A stretch of DNA of 48,232 nucleotides from Pseudomonas sp. P7548 (GTDB lineage: Bacteria; Pseudomonadota; Gammaproteobacteria; Pseudomonadales; Pseudomonadaceae). A model generated the notes under the pieces. The model was not told where the DNA came from and made no database searches. It worked only from the letters and a program-made list of their open reading frames with translations. The position numbers were made by a program, and so were the translations under genes. Shown here piece by piece: positions 37,817-47,075 of the stretch (position 1 is its first letter; every line of letters begins with the position of its first letter). Location of the stretch: NCBI RefSeq assembly GCF_013386585.1, contig NZ_JACARO010000052.1, forward strand, positions 1-48,232, given 5' to 3'.

Positions 37817-38680
37817 TTAACGGCGCAACTGCGCTTCACCTTCGATGCACGCCACCAGAAACTCCATCACCACTTTCACCAGGGGCGAGCGGCGCATGTC
37901 CGGGTACACGGTGAGCCAGATGTCGCGGATGGGACCGTCGGTGGCGGTGGGCAAGCGTGTCAGCAGTGGGTCGTGGTCGCCCACCAGGGTCGGCAGCACT
38001 ACCGCGCCTACTTGGGCGCGGGCCGCCATTTGCTGGGTGACCAGTTCGCTGGCGGCAAACACGATGGGGCGCACGCCGCGCAGTTGGTGCATCCAGGCCT
38101 GTTGGGGCAGGTGGTCGCGGCTGCTGTCGTAGGCGATGAACGCCCACTGAACGGGAGGCTGTTGCGCTAATTCGGCAGCGCCATACAACCCGAAGCGCAC
38201 CACGCCGACCTTGCGCCGGACCAGCGCGTCTTCGTCGGGACGCACGGTGCGCAAGGCGATATCCGCTTCGCCTTTGTCCAGCGCAGCCAGTTGGGTGGAG
38301 GGCATCAGCACCAGATTCAGCTGTGGGTACTGCGCACGCAATCGCGCGACATGAGGTGCGATGCAGTGGTTGGCGATGGACGGCGGGCAACTGACCCGCA
38401 CCGTGCCGGCCATCTCGATGGAAGCGACCCGCGACAGGCGCATCACGTCGGTCGCCATCGCGTCCATGCCCGCCGCCAGTTCGGCCAACGCCCGGCCCTG
38501 GGCGGTGAGCGGGCGGCTACGGGGCAGGCGGTCCACCAGTTTTACGCCCAGGGCTTTTTCCAGTGCATCGACCCGGCGCCCCACGGTGGCGTGTTCCACC
38601 TGCAACTCACGGGCAGCCGCCGACAGCGACTGGGTGCGCGCCAAGACGGTGAAGTAATACAGGTCTTGCCAGTCGAACAT
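37817..38680 (-). CDS. LysR-family transcriptional regulator
   Basis: A 287-aa LysR protein with the N-terminal helix-turn-helix (FTVLARTQSLSAAARELQVEHATVGRRVDALEKALG, about 9-43) and a type 2 periplasmic-binding-fold effector domain. It is divergent from the quinone oxidoreductase gene across about 100 bases, so it probably controls it. The gap holds GGAATTTTCCTAC, which resembles the fimbrial boxes by chance. ATG at 38680 is the natural family start. Confidence 0.85.
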   Translation of the reverse strand: MFDWQDLYYFTVLARTQSLSAAARELQVEHATVGRRVDALEKALGVKLVDRLPRSRPLTAQGRALAELAAGMDAMATDVMRLSRVASIEMAGTVRVSCPPSIANHCIAPHVARLRAQYPQLNLVLMPSTQLAALDKGEADIALRTVRPDEDALVRRKVGVVRFGLYGAAELAQQPPVQWAFIAYDSSRDHLPQQAWMHQLRGVRPIVFAASELVTQQMAARAQVGAVVLPTLVGDHDPLLTRLPTATDGPIRDIWLTVYPDMRRSPLVKVVMEFLVACIEGEAQLRR

Positions 38681-38782
38681 CGGGGTATTTCCGCACAGAG
38701 GCTGGGAGAGATTGGGGAATTTTCCTACTGAGAGGCCCCTTTTACCATGGCCGCTTCCCAGAGCAAACGGAGTTGTTGCCCG

Positions 38783-39781
38783 ATGAAAGCCATCACCCTG
38801 CAAGCCTATGGCGGCCCTGAAGTCGCCCAGTTGCGCCACGATGTTCCCAAACCCGAGGTCACCCCGGGGCATGTGCTGATCAAAGTTGCCTGCGCCGGGA
38901 TCAACTTCATGGACATTCACACGCGCCAAGGCAAATACGCCCAGTCGGTGACTTACCCGGTGCGCCTGCCATGCACTTTGGGCATGGAAGGCGCCGGCGT
39001 GGTGGTGGAAGTGGGCCCTGGTGTGAGCCACTTGGCCGTAGGCGACCGTGTGGCGTGGTGCATTGCCTGGGGCGCGTATGCCGAATACGCCAACATCCCG
39101 GCCGACAACGTGGCGCAGATTCCCAGCGAAATCACGTTCGATCAGGCGGCTGCCGCGATGTTCCAGGGCTGCACGGCTCACTACCTGATTGATGACGTGG
39201 CGCGTTTGCAGGCCGGCGACACCTGCCTGATTCATGCCGCGTCCGGCAGCATCGGGCAATTGCTCGTGCAAATGGCCAACCGTTTGGGTGCGACTGTGTT
39301 CACCACTGGCAGCACCGCCGAGAAATGTGCGATAGCGCTTCAACGCGGCGCCCACCAGGCCTGGACCTATGACGGCTTTGCCGACCGGGCATTGGCCGCC
39401 ACAGCGGGCCGAGGCGTGGACGTGGTGTTCGACTCCGTGGGCAAAACCACCCTGCGCGACAGTTTCCGCGCCTGCCGGCCCCGCGGGTTGATCGTCAATT
39501 ACGGCAATGTCTCGGGCTCGCTGACCGACCTGGACCCGATTGAACTGGGTGAAGCGGGTTCCTTGTTCCTGACCCGCCCACGGCTGGCCGACCACATGGC
39601 TGACGGCGCCACCGTGCAACGGCGTGCCAACGCGGTATTTGCGGCGATGCTGGAAGGTTCGCTCACCGTAGACATCGAAGGGCATTACAGCCTGGAAACG
39701 GTGCAGCAGGTGCACGCACGGATCGAGGCGCGGCAACAGATCGGCAAGGCGGTGTTGTGGGTTGACCGTGACCTGCACTAA
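38783..39781 (+). CDS. NADPH:quinone oxidoreductase (zeta-crystallin/Qor family)
   Basis: A 332-aa zinc-free medium-chain oxidoreductase. It has the MKAITLQAYGGPEV start, GMEGAGVVVEVGPGV, and the cofactor loop AASGSIGQL in place of the usual AASGGVG. It would reduce quinones with NADPH. GGAG precedes the ATG at 38783 at a long spacing; an in-frame ATG at 38747 is an alternative. It ends close to a terminator that serves the convergent repeat-protein gene. Confidence 0.88.
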   Translation: MKAITLQAYGGPEVAQLRHDVPKPEVTPGHVLIKVACAGINFMDIHTRQGKYAQSVTYPVRLPCTLGMEGAGVVVEVGPGVSHLAVGDRVAWCIAWGAYAEYANIPADNVAQIPSEITFDQAAAAMFQGCTAHYLIDDVARLQAGDTCLIHAASGSIGQLLVQMANRLGATVFTTGSTAEKCAIALQRGAHQAWTYDGFADRALAATAGRGVDVVFDSVGKTTLRDSFRACRPRGLIVNYGNVSGSLTDLDPIELGEAGSLFLTRPRLADHMADGATVQRRANAVFAAMLEGSLTVDIEGHYSLETVQQVHARIEARQQIGKAVLWVDRDLH

Positions 39782-39790
39782 TCACAGGCG

Positions 39791-39819
39791 AAAAAAAAAC
39801 CGGCTGATCAGGCCGGTTT
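39791..39819 (-). terminator. Intrinsic terminator of the repeat-protein gene
   Basis: On the minus strand AAACCGGC, a 7-base loop and GCCGGTTT are followed by nine T in total. It lies 25 bases past the repeat-protein stop. It could also shape the end of the plus-strand oxidoreductase transcript. Confidence 0.8.
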
Positions 39820-39843
39820 GGGGCACCTCGCCAACCGCGAGGG

Positions 39844-40308
39844 TTATGCGTTGTTGCTGTGCAGACGATCAGAACCACCTTCGGCCAGGCCACGTTCTTG
39901 CAGACGATCCGCACCGCCTTCGGCCAGACCACGTTCTTGCAGACGGTCAGCACCGCCTTCGGCCAGACCACGTTCCTGCAGGCGATCAGCACCGCCTTCG
40001 GCCAGGCCACGTTCTTGCAGACGATCCGCACCACCTTCGGCCAGACCACGTTCCTGCAGGCGATCCGCACCACCTTCAGCCAGGCCACGTTCCTGCAGAC
40101 GGTCAGCACCGCCTTCAGCGACACGACGTTCCAGCAAGCGATCAGAACCGCCTTCGGCAACGCGGTTACCTTGCAGGCGGTCGGCACCACCCTCGGCAAC
40201 GCGGCTGTCCATCAGGCGATCTGCGCCGCCTTCAGCGACAACAGGGTGAGCAAAAGCGTTGGCGGCGAGTACCGAGAAAGCGAGGCTAAGCAGGATTTGG
40301 CGTTTCAT
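39844..40308 (-). CDS. Secreted protein of ten 13-residue tandem repeats
   Basis: A 154-aa protein. A signal peptide (about 1-20, ANAFA) is followed by ten units of the form [V/L]AEGG[A/S]DRLQERG. Units 4-9 are almost identical; the first three and the last differ (DRLMDSR, DRLQGNR, DRLLERR, DRLHSNNA). The acidic and basic residues alternate and no Cys is present. No catalytic domain is visible. Proteins of this style occur in Pseudomonas; I think some carry the label phage infection protein, but I cannot verify this. GGAG precedes the ATG. The DNA unit is 39 bases long and lacks stops in several frames, so long shadow ORFs exist opposite it. Confidence 0.8.
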   Translation of the reverse strand: MKRQILLSLAFSVLAANAFAHPVVAEGGADRLMDSRVAEGGADRLQGNRVAEGGSDRLLERRVAEGGADRLQERGLAEGGADRLQERGLAEGGADRLQERGLAEGGADRLQERGLAEGGADRLQERGLAEGGADRLQERGLAEGGSDRLHSNNA

Positions 40309-40419
40309 GGTTGTGTGCTCCGAGTGTTTAAGTAGGTTGCTGCTGGGTATGGATTTAATGGTACGCGTTGGATTTTTTAAGAGAACTTCATTGCGCTGAT
40401 GGTGACTATCGACGCCAGC

Positions 40420-40443
40420 GATGGCCCGTTTCAGGGGCCCATC
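40420..40443. other. Hairpin downstream of the pirin gene
   Basis: GATGGCCC and GGGCCCATC pair with one bulged base around a 7-base loop, beside the pirin stop on its minus strand. There is no T-run, so this is only a weak terminator candidate or an RNA 3' end structure. Confidence 0.3.
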
Positions 40444-40453
40444 GTGGTGCACG

Positions 40454-41176
40454 TCATGGCATCTGCGGCAGTTCTTGCGGGCGCAGGTCAAACACCAGCA
40501 CCTCGGCATCCGCGCCACCACTGAGGCGGATCTGGCGCTCATCCCGCACCCGGGCACCGTCACCTTCCTGCAAGCGCTGGCCGTTGACCTCGACACTGCC
40601 CCGGGCCACATGGATGTACACGTGGCGGTCTGGCGCCAGGTCCAGGCTCGCGGTTTCGCTGCCGTTGAACAGCCCGGCATACACCCGCGCATCCTGGCGA
40701 ACATGCAGCGACCCTTCGGCGCCGTCCGGCGAGATGATCAACTGCAAGCGCCCGCGTTTCTGCGCTTCGCTGAAGTGCTCCTGTTGGTAGCGCGGCTCGG
40801 CGCCGGCCACGTTCGGCACGATCCAGATCTGCAGGAAGTGCACGCCACGGGTCTGGCTGTGGTTGAACTCGCTGTGGGCCACGCCGCTGCCGGCGCTCAT
40901 CAGTTGCACATCGCCCGGGCGGATCACCGAGCCGGTGCCCAGGGTGTCCTTGTGTTCCAGGGCGCCTTCGAGCACGTAGGAGAAAATCTCCATGTCGCGG
41001 TGCGGGTGCTGGCCGAAGCCTTTGCCGGCCGCCACGCGGTCATCGTTGATCACCAGCAGGTCGGAAAAACCCTGCTCGCTGGGGTTCCAGTAGTTGGCGA
41101 ACGAGAAGGTGTGGAACGACTTCAACCAGCCGTGATTGGCGGCGCCGCGTTCGGAAGCTTTGCGAAGGGTCAGCAT
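40454..41176 (-). CDS. Pirin family protein (YhhW-like)
   Basis: A 240-aa bicupin protein. The metal-binding residues of E. coli YhhW are in place: HPHRDMEIFSYV and HSEFN. YhhW shows quercetin 2,3-dioxygenase activity in vitro; the natural substrate is unknown. GAGG lies nine bases before the ATG. It is divergent from a GlxA-type regulator, which probably controls it. Confidence 0.9.
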   Translation of the reverse strand: MLTLRKASERGAANHGWLKSFHTFSFANYWNPSEQGFSDLLVINDDRVAAGKGFGQHPHRDMEIFSYVLEGALEHKDTLGTGSVIRPGDVQLMSAGSGVAHSEFNHSQTRGVHFLQIWIVPNVAGAEPRYQQEHFSEAQKRGRLQLIISPDGAEGSLHVRQDARVYAGLFNGSETASLDLAPDRHVYIHVARGSVEVNGQRLQEGDGARVRDERQIRLSGGADAEVLVFDLRPQELPQMP

Positions 41177-41356
41177 GGTCTTGTCCTCAAGTGAGCGGGG
41201 TCTGCGAAGTGCAGGTCGCTTGCGTTGAGAAGAAGGTTAATGGTTACCAATAAATTCATTAAGAAGCTGAAATCTGAATAACTGTCTCTTTAAAGTTGAC
41301 AGTAAAAGGCATGCCATAATGTCTGCCGCTTCCCTTATCGACGGACCTTGCTCTCT
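41177..41356. promoter_or_regulatory. Divergent control region, pirin and GlxA-type regulator
   Basis: A 180-base AT-rich gap with two inverted repeats: TTAATG-N14-CATTAA (41237-41262) and ACTGTC-N11-GACAGT (41281-41303). TTGACA at 41296-41301 could be a -35 box, but no -10 stands at the normal spacing. The repeats are candidate operators for the AraC-type regulator. Confidence 0.45.
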
Positions 41357-42307
41357 ATGAAAACCGTGGCCATGGCGCTTTTTCCTGACTTCCTCCTGCT
41401 CGACATGGCCGGCCCGCTCGAAGTGTTTTCCATTGCCAACCGCTACCTGCCGCAAGCCGAGCACTACCAGATCCTCACCCTCGGCATCGAGCCTGGGCCG
41501 TTGCGTGCCTCCAACGGTGTGAGCGTGCAGCCCGACCTGCTGCTTGAGCAGGCGGCTGATGACTATGACCTGCTGCTGATCCCCGGTGGTCCCGGCGCCT
41601 ATAACGAATGCCACCCGGCGTTGCTGCCGTGGCTAAAAGCCGCTGCACCCCGGGCGCGGCGCTTCGGTTCGATCTGCACCGGCGCCTTTGTGCTGGGGCA
41701 CGCCGGCCTGCTCGATGGCCACCGCGTGACCACCCACTGGCACTACACCGAGCGCCTGATCAAGGCGTTTCCCAAGGCGATTGTCGAGACCGATCGCATC
41801 TACCTGCAGGACGGTCGGCTGATCACGTCGGGCGGCGTCACGGCCGGTATCGACCTGGCACTGTCCGTCGTCGCCCAGGACCACGGCAAGGCGGTGGCGG
41901 TGGAGGTGGCCAAAGTGCTGCTGGTGGTGATGAAGCGCCAAGGTGGCCAGGCCCAGTTCAGCCCGATGACCGCCGCCGTGGCGCCCCATGAAAGCGCGAT
42001 CACCCGGGTGCAGAACCAGGTGCTGGCGCAGTTGGACCAGCCGTTCACCATTGAATCAATGGCCGCACTCGCCGGCATGAGCCCACGCCACTTTGCGCGG
42101 CTGTTTGCCAAGGAAGTCCAGATGACGCCCATGGCCTTCCTGCAAGGCGCGCGCATCGACCGCGCCCGGCATTTGCTCGAAACCACCGACCTGCCGCTCA
42201 AGACCGTGGCGTTCCACGCAGGCTTTGGCAGCGTGCGCTACATGCGCTTTTTATTCAGTGACAAGCTCGGCCTGAACCCGACCCAGTACCGACAACAGTT
42301 CAGTTAA
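41357..42307 (+). CDS. GlxA-type regulator: DJ-1/PfpI domain plus AraC helix-turn-helix
   Basis: A 316-aa regulator. The N-terminal DJ-1/PfpI-like domain (about 4-170) has the nucleophile-elbow Cys in GSICTGAFVLGHAGLLDG. The C-terminal AraC domain (about 220-312) has MAALAGMSPRHFARLFAKEVQMTPMAFLQ and AFHAGFGSVRYMRFLF. ATG at 41357 is preferred over the TTG at 41348. Its neighbour, a pirin, is the likely target. Confidence 0.88.
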   Translation: MKTVAMALFPDFLLLDMAGPLEVFSIANRYLPQAEHYQILTLGIEPGPLRASNGVSVQPDLLLEQAADDYDLLLIPGGPGAYNECHPALLPWLKAAAPRARRFGSICTGAFVLGHAGLLDGHRVTTHWHYTERLIKAFPKAIVETDRIYLQDGRLITSGGVTAGIDLALSVVAQDHGKAVAVEVAKVLLVVMKRQGGQAQFSPMTAAVAPHESAITRVQNQVLAQLDQPFTIESMAALAGMSPRHFARLFAKEVQMTPMAFLQGARIDRARHLLETTDLPLKTVAFHAGFGSVRYMRFLFSDKLGLNPTQYRQQFS

Positions 42308-42457
42308 CCGCCGGATGTCCGTCTGGCGCACCCGAATGTCCGTGTCGCTCCCCCTGCCAGCATTGTCCTGTCACGGCAGGCTGGCAAGATAGCGCAAGGC
42401 CCACGGAAAAGGATGCGCAGCCGCCCAAGAACGGGCGTTCCAGCGCTTTTACACCCG

Positions 42458-43909
42458 ATGAACAACCCCCACGCGGTGAGCTTCGGCCCCTACACGTTTC
42501 ATCCTCAGCAACGCTTGGTCAGCAAGGCCGGCTGGCCGGTGCCGTTGGGTGGGCGCGCGCTGGATATCCTCGCGGTGCTGCTGGAGGCGCCGGGGCAATT
42601 CATCAGCAAGGAGGCGCTGATTGCCCGCGTGTGGCCGAGCAGTGTGGTGGAAGAGAACAACCTGCGTGTGCACATCGCCGCTTTGCGCCGCGCCTTGCCG
42701 GGGCAGCCTTACATTCTCAACGAGCCTCAACGGGGCTACTGCTTCGTGGCAACGCAACAGGCTGCGCTGCCAACGGCGATGCCCCGGCATAACCTGATGG
42801 CCCGGCTCAGCCCGGTGATCGGCCGTGACGAGTTAGTGGGGCGGTTGGCACGGCGAATGTCGGGGCAACGCTTGATGACCCTCACCGGTTGCGCCGGCGT
42901 GGGCAAGAGCACCCTGGCAGTGGCCCTGGCTGAACGGGTGTTGCCACGTTACCGCGACGGCGTGTGGTGGGTGGACCTGGCGACGGTTACCGCGCCGACT
43001 CAAATGTTGCGCCATCTCGCCAGTGCCCTGCACCTGCAGCCCTGTGGCAACGCCGCAGCATTGGCCAGCCAATTGGCTGCGCGCCAATTGTTGCTGGTGC
43101 TCGACGGGGCGGATGTGTTGCTCGGTGCCTGCCGTCATCTGGTGCGCACGCTGCACGAGAAAGCCCCCCAGGTCAGCGTGGTGTTGAGCAGCCGCGAAGC
43201 CTTGCAGGTGCCGGGCGAATGGGTGCAACCCGTGCCGCGCCTGGCAGTGCCGGTACCCTCGGCGTGGGCCAGTGTCGAGCAGGCCATGGAATACCCAGCG
43301 GTGCAGGTGTTCGTTGCACGCGTACGCGCCGCGCAGCAAGGCTTTGCCCTGCGACCCCAGGAACTGGCCCCGCTGCGCGATATCTGCCGGCGCCTCGACG
43401 GCATCCCGTTGGCCCTCGAATTGGCGGCCGCCCAGGTGAATGCTCTGGGGGTGCACGGCGTACACGCACAATTGCAGCAAGGTTTGCAGGTGCTGACCCG
43501 TGGCCGGCGCACGGCGGTTGAGCGGCACCAGTCCTTCACGGCGGCCCTGGATTGGAGCTACGAGCGCTTGAGCCTGCCGGAGCGCTGGCTGTTCCTGCAG
43601 ATGGCGCTGTTCAAGATGGCCGTGACGTTGCCGGCCTTGAGTCGACTGGTCGCCGGCACCGAGCTGGAGCACGCCGACCTGTCGTACTTGCTGGAGCGCC
43701 TGGCGGGCACCTCATTGCTGACCGTGGAGCCCGGCCCTGGGCCTACGCGCTACCGCCTGCTCAACAGTGTGCGCAGCTACGCCCTGGCGCAGTTGCGCAA
43801 CCCCGAGCAAGTGGCACGCCTGCAACAAGGCTATGGGCATTACCTGGGACCGTTTTCAGGCCGGCCGTTTGTCTTGCAGCTCGTCGAGCAGGCGGCGTGC
43901 GCGGGTTAG
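42458..43909 (+). CDS. wHTH-STAND ATPase regulator, C-terminally short
   Basis: A 483-aa protein with an OmpR-type winged helix domain (about 8-97), then a STAND/NB-ARC ATPase: Walker A GCAGVGKST (144-152) and Walker B LLLVLDGAD. It ends soon after the ATPase helical region, while its paralogue at 43856 continues for about 450 more residues. Its last 54 bases overlap the 3' end of that convergent gene. Start choice is uncertain: ATG at 42458 fits the paralogue, but an in-frame ATG at 42413 has GGA upstream. Confidence 0.75.
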   Translation: MNNPHAVSFGPYTFHPQQRLVSKAGWPVPLGGRALDILAVLLEAPGQFISKEALIARVWPSSVVEENNLRVHIAALRRALPGQPYILNEPQRGYCFVATQQAALPTAMPRHNLMARLSPVIGRDELVGRLARRMSGQRLMTLTGCAGVGKSTLAVALAERVLPRYRDGVWWVDLATVTAPTQMLRHLASALHLQPCGNAAALASQLAARQLLLVLDGADVLLGACRHLVRTLHEKAPQVSVVLSSREALQVPGEWVQPVPRLAVPVPSAWASVEQAMEYPAVQVFVARVRAAQQGFALRPQELAPLRDICRRLDGIPLALELAAAQVNALGVHGVHAQLQQGLQVLTRGRRTAVERHQSFTAALDWSYERLSLPERWLFLQMALFKMAVTLPALSRLVAGTELEHADLSYLLERLAGTSLLTVEPGPGPTRYRLLNSVRSYALAQLRNPEQVARLQQGYGHYLGPFSGRPFVLQLVEQAACAG

Positions 43910-46618
43910 GTCATGGGTGGCAAACCCTTCGGTGAATTGCCCATAGACCGAACCCACCAGTTCGCGGGCGACACGCAAACGGCCTTGGTCTTTCCACAAC
44001 CGCGCCAGCGACGTGGCACTGCGTAATTCCCACGCCAGCGCGCCTTGCTGATGGGCCAGGCCCATGGCCTCCAGCAGCAACGCTTCGGCCCCACGGGCGT
44101 CCGTCATGCCTTCGGCCCTGACCCGCAGAATCTCCGGGGTACACCAACCGGCTGCACCGTTTCGGGCGCGCTCAAACGCGCTGTCACTGACCTCGCTGGC
44201 CTGGAAGGTCAGCAGGAGGTCTTCGACCAATCCCAGGCCTTGCAGCGATGCTTGTTGCGTCGTGCCCGCGTAGTGCTGGGCCCAGGTGTGGAACAGCTGC
44301 ACCGAGTGTTTTTGGGATTGCTGCAACAACAGCTGCAGTAGTGAGTCTGCCGCCGAGGTGTCGCCGTTGTAGCGTGCAATCACCACACCGGCCAGCGCCA
44401 GGGTGTAGCAGATCGACGTACCGTGGTTGATCTGCAAGGCCAGATCCAGGGCCTGGCTGGCCGTGCGCCAGGCGCGTTCCGGAAAACCGCGCAGCCACAA
44501 GGTGCGCGCGAGGATGGTCAAGGACGCCACGCTCTGGTCGTACTGCACGCCGAAGCCATGGGTAAACCGGTTGAGATGGCCGCTGTGGGCCATGCGCTGG
44601 ATCACCTGCTCGGCGTTGTGCAGGGCCAGCGCCTGGTTGCCGGCGAAGTGTTGCGCCAGTACGCGCAGGCGCTGGGCGCTGAGGGCCAGCAGCGGTTCGG
44701 TCTGCGGGCCGAGCTGGTCAAAGTGCAGGCTTTGCGCCAACGCTTCACGGTAGTTGCCGCAGCACAGGTTGACCGCCATATGCCCCGACACCGCCCGCAA
44801 CTGGCCGGCCAGGTCCTTGCCGCCTTCGGCCAGGCGCCGTGCGCAGGCAAAGGCTTCAATGGTCTGCGGTGTGCCGCCCTGGGTGTGATAGGAAAAACTG
44901 CCCAGGGCCAGTTGCAGCATCATGTGCAGGCGCTGGCTCGGCGCGCTCGACTGCTTGAGCCGTGCCAGGGCCTTGCCCACGTACAGGCCGTGTTCACGCA
45001 GTAACGAAAGCTCTTGCCACAGCGGCATGGCGCCGACGGTCAGGCGAATGCCCAGCAGGTGCACACCCTTGTCGCCCAAGCCCCAATCGAGGGCGGCACG
45101 GATGTCTTCACGCAAGGGCGCGTAGCGGTCGATCCAGGCCTGGGTGGCAATCAGCTCCCAGTCGTCCTGCGCCTGGTTCATCAACGCCAGGCAGCGTTCT
45201 GCATGGCGTTCACGGGTGGTCTGGAGTTCATCGGCCACGCTGAGTTGTTCCAGGGCGTAGGTGCGGGTGATGTCCAGCAAGCGATAGACCATCTCGTCAT
45301 CGCCGGCTTCCACGTTGAGCAGGGATTTGGCGACCAATTGGGTGATCGACCCCAGCACCTCGCTGGGTGCGATCTGTTCCCCGGCGATCACCGCAGCGGC
45401 GCTGGCCAGGCTGAAGCCGCCGCGAAACACCGCCAGGCGCCGCAGGCAGATCTGCTCGCACGGGGTGAGCAGGTCAAAGCTCCAGTCCAGCGTCGCGCGC
45501 AGGGTTTGCTGACGGGGCAGGGCGCTGCGCCGGCCACGGGTGAGCAGGCGGAAGTTGTCTTCCATCTGTACCAGCAGCCCCGGCAGGCCAAAGCGTTCGA
45601 TTTGGGCGGCCACCAACTCAATGGCCAGGGGAATGCCGTCCAGCTTCTGGCAAATATCAATCGCCAACGGCAGCTCGGCTTCGCTCAGTTCAAAGCTGTC
45701 CTGGTGAGACATGGCTCGTTCGATCAGCAATTGCAAGGCCGGGTAGCCCAGCGCCTGGGCGCGGTTGCCGCTGGCGGGCGGGCAGGCGAGGGGTTCCAGG
45801 CGTTGCACGCATTCGCCTTCGGCCCGCAAGGCCTCGCGGCTGGTGGTGAGGATGTGCAGGTGAGGGGCGTGACGCAGCAGGGTTTCGCTGATCAGCGCGA
45901 TGTCATCGAGCAGGTGTTCGCAGTTGTCGATCACCAGCAGCATCTGGCGTTCGTGCAATTGATGGGCAAAGGCGGCGAGGGGCTCATGCTCGGCGCAGGT
46001 CAGGTCGAGCAGGGCGGCGAGGTTGGGCAGGATCATCGGCGGCGCGCTGAGCGGCGCCAGGTCCAGCAGGCGGATACCATCGCGGTAATGCCCGATCAGC
46101 AGTTCCGCCACGCGCAACGCGACGGTGGTCTTGCCGATGCCCCCGGGGCCGGTCAGGGTGATGAAGCGTTGCTGGGGCAGTTGCTGCACCAGCGTGTCGA
46201 TCAGCGCCTGGCGGCCGATCATGCGGGTGTGGCGCAGAGGCAGGTTGTGGCACGGGCGCTGGGGGTCGCCGTCGGTGGGCAGTGTCATCGGTTCGATGCT
46301 CAGTGGCGCGACAAAACTGTAGCCACGCTGCGCCACCGTGACGATGTAGCGCTGCCCGGCCTGGCCGTCGCCCAGCGCCTTGCGCAGCGCCGCCATGTGC
46401 ACGCGCAGGTTGCCGTCCTCCACCACGCTTTTGGGCCAGACCCGGGCGATCAGTTCCTGCTTGCTCACCACGTTGCCCGCCTGCTCCAGCAGGATCAGCA
46501 GAATGTCCACCGCACGCCGCCCAAGGCGCAATGGGCGACCGGCCTCCAGCACCAGGCGTTGGTGCGGGTGGACGCGGTAGGGGCCGAAATGCACGGCCTG
46601 GTCGCGGGGGGCACTCAT
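43856..46618 (-). CDS. wHTH-STAND ATPase regulator, full length
   Basis: A 920-aa protein. OmpR-type winged helix (about 8-104), STAND ATPase with Walker A GPGGIGKTT (157-165) and Walker B LLVIDNCEHLLDD, then a long alpha-helical, TPR-like region (about 500-900). STAND proteins act as switches that bind ATP and sense a ligand through the helical part. The N-terminal halves of this and the convergent gene are clearly related. It has no sign of a sensor for a known ligand. Confidence 0.85.
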   Translation of the reverse strand: MSAPRDQAVHFGPYRVHPHQRLVLEAGRPLRLGRRAVDILLILLEQAGNVVSKQELIARVWPKSVVEDGNLRVHMAALRKALGDGQAGQRYIVTVAQRGYSFVAPLSIEPMTLPTDGDPQRPCHNLPLRHTRMIGRQALIDTLVQQLPQQRFITLTGPGGIGKTTVALRVAELLIGHYRDGIRLLDLAPLSAPPMILPNLAALLDLTCAEHEPLAAFAHQLHERQMLLVIDNCEHLLDDIALISETLLRHAPHLHILTTSREALRAEGECVQRLEPLACPPASGNRAQALGYPALQLLIERAMSHQDSFELSEAELPLAIDICQKLDGIPLAIELVAAQIERFGLPGLLVQMEDNFRLLTRGRRSALPRQQTLRATLDWSFDLLTPCEQICLRRLAVFRGGFSLASAAAVIAGEQIAPSEVLGSITQLVAKSLLNVEAGDDEMVYRLLDITRTYALEQLSVADELQTTRERHAERCLALMNQAQDDWELIATQAWIDRYAPLREDIRAALDWGLGDKGVHLLGIRLTVGAMPLWQELSLLREHGLYVGKALARLKQSSAPSQRLHMMLQLALGSFSYHTQGGTPQTIEAFACARRLAEGGKDLAGQLRAVSGHMAVNLCCGNYREALAQSLHFDQLGPQTEPLLALSAQRLRVLAQHFAGNQALALHNAEQVIQRMAHSGHLNRFTHGFGVQYDQSVASLTILARTLWLRGFPERAWRTASQALDLALQINHGTSICYTLALAGVVIARYNGDTSAADSLLQLLLQQSQKHSVQLFHTWAQHYAGTTQQASLQGLGLVEDLLLTFQASEVSDSAFERARNGAAGWCTPEILRVRAEGMTDARGAEALLLEAMGLAHQQGALAWELRSATSLARLWKDQGRLRVARELVGSVYGQFTEGFATHDLTRARRLLDELQDKRPA

Positions 46619-46676
46619 GGGTGGCCGTGCTCTGGGAAAAGGGTCTGGGCAGCATAGGCCACGCGGGTGCAGACCA

Positions 46677-47075
46677 CTAGGCCGCGATCACTTGGGGCTT
46701 ATGGCGCAATTGGTGGTTTCGCCAGGTCATCGGGTTGACGCCTTCACTGCGGGTGAACATGTGGCAGAAGTGCGCCTGGTCGCAGAACCCGCACTCCAGG
46801 CTGATTTGCGTCAGGCTCAGGGCGGAACCGGTGATCAGCTCCTTGGCCCGTTGGATGCGCTGTTGGCGTATCCATTCCTGGGGCGACAGCCCGGTGGTGC
46901 ACTTGAAAGCACGAGAAAAATGGCTGCGCGACAGCGCACAGGCCTGGGCCAGGTCAGCAATCGCCAGGCTTTCACCGAGGTTGGCGAGGATCAGTTGTTT
47001 GGCAATCCGCTCGCGCCGAGGGCAGAGGCCGCCGGTAGCGGATAAGCGGGGAGCACAGTGCTCAAGTCGGGCCAT
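46677..47075 (-). CDS. Short AraC-family transcriptional regulator
   Basis: A 132-aa protein that is little more than the AraC DNA-binding domain (two helix-turn-helices, ADLAQACALSRSHFSRAFKCTTGLSPQEWIRQQRI and ISLECGFCDQAHFCHMFTRSEGVNPMTWR). No ligand domain is present. GGA lies nine bases before the ATG at 47075. It is divergent from a LysR gene. Targets unknown. Confidence 0.82.
   Translation of the reverse strand: MARLEHCAPRLSATGGLCPRRERIAKQLILANLGESLAIADLAQACALSRSHFSRAFKCTTGLSPQEWIRQQRIQRAKELITGSALSLTQISLECGFCDQAHFCHMFTRSEGVNPMTWRNHQLRHKPQVIAA

Noticed and set aside
38709..38728. GGAATTTTCCTACTG between LysR and quinone oxidoreductase genes, similar to the fimbrial boxes
   Set aside because: It has one extra base in the centre and differs outside TTCCTAC, so symmetry and spacing do not match. 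Most likely chance.
39844..40308. The 39-base repeats as a CRISPR array
   Set aside because: Repeats are directly adjacent with no unique spacers, and they keep a reading frame with a signal peptide.
39859..40335. Plus-strand ORFs opposite the repeat protein with 13-residue repeats of their own
   Set aside because: A 39-base unit without stops is open in several frames. Only the minus strand offers a signal peptide, a ribosome site and a terminator.
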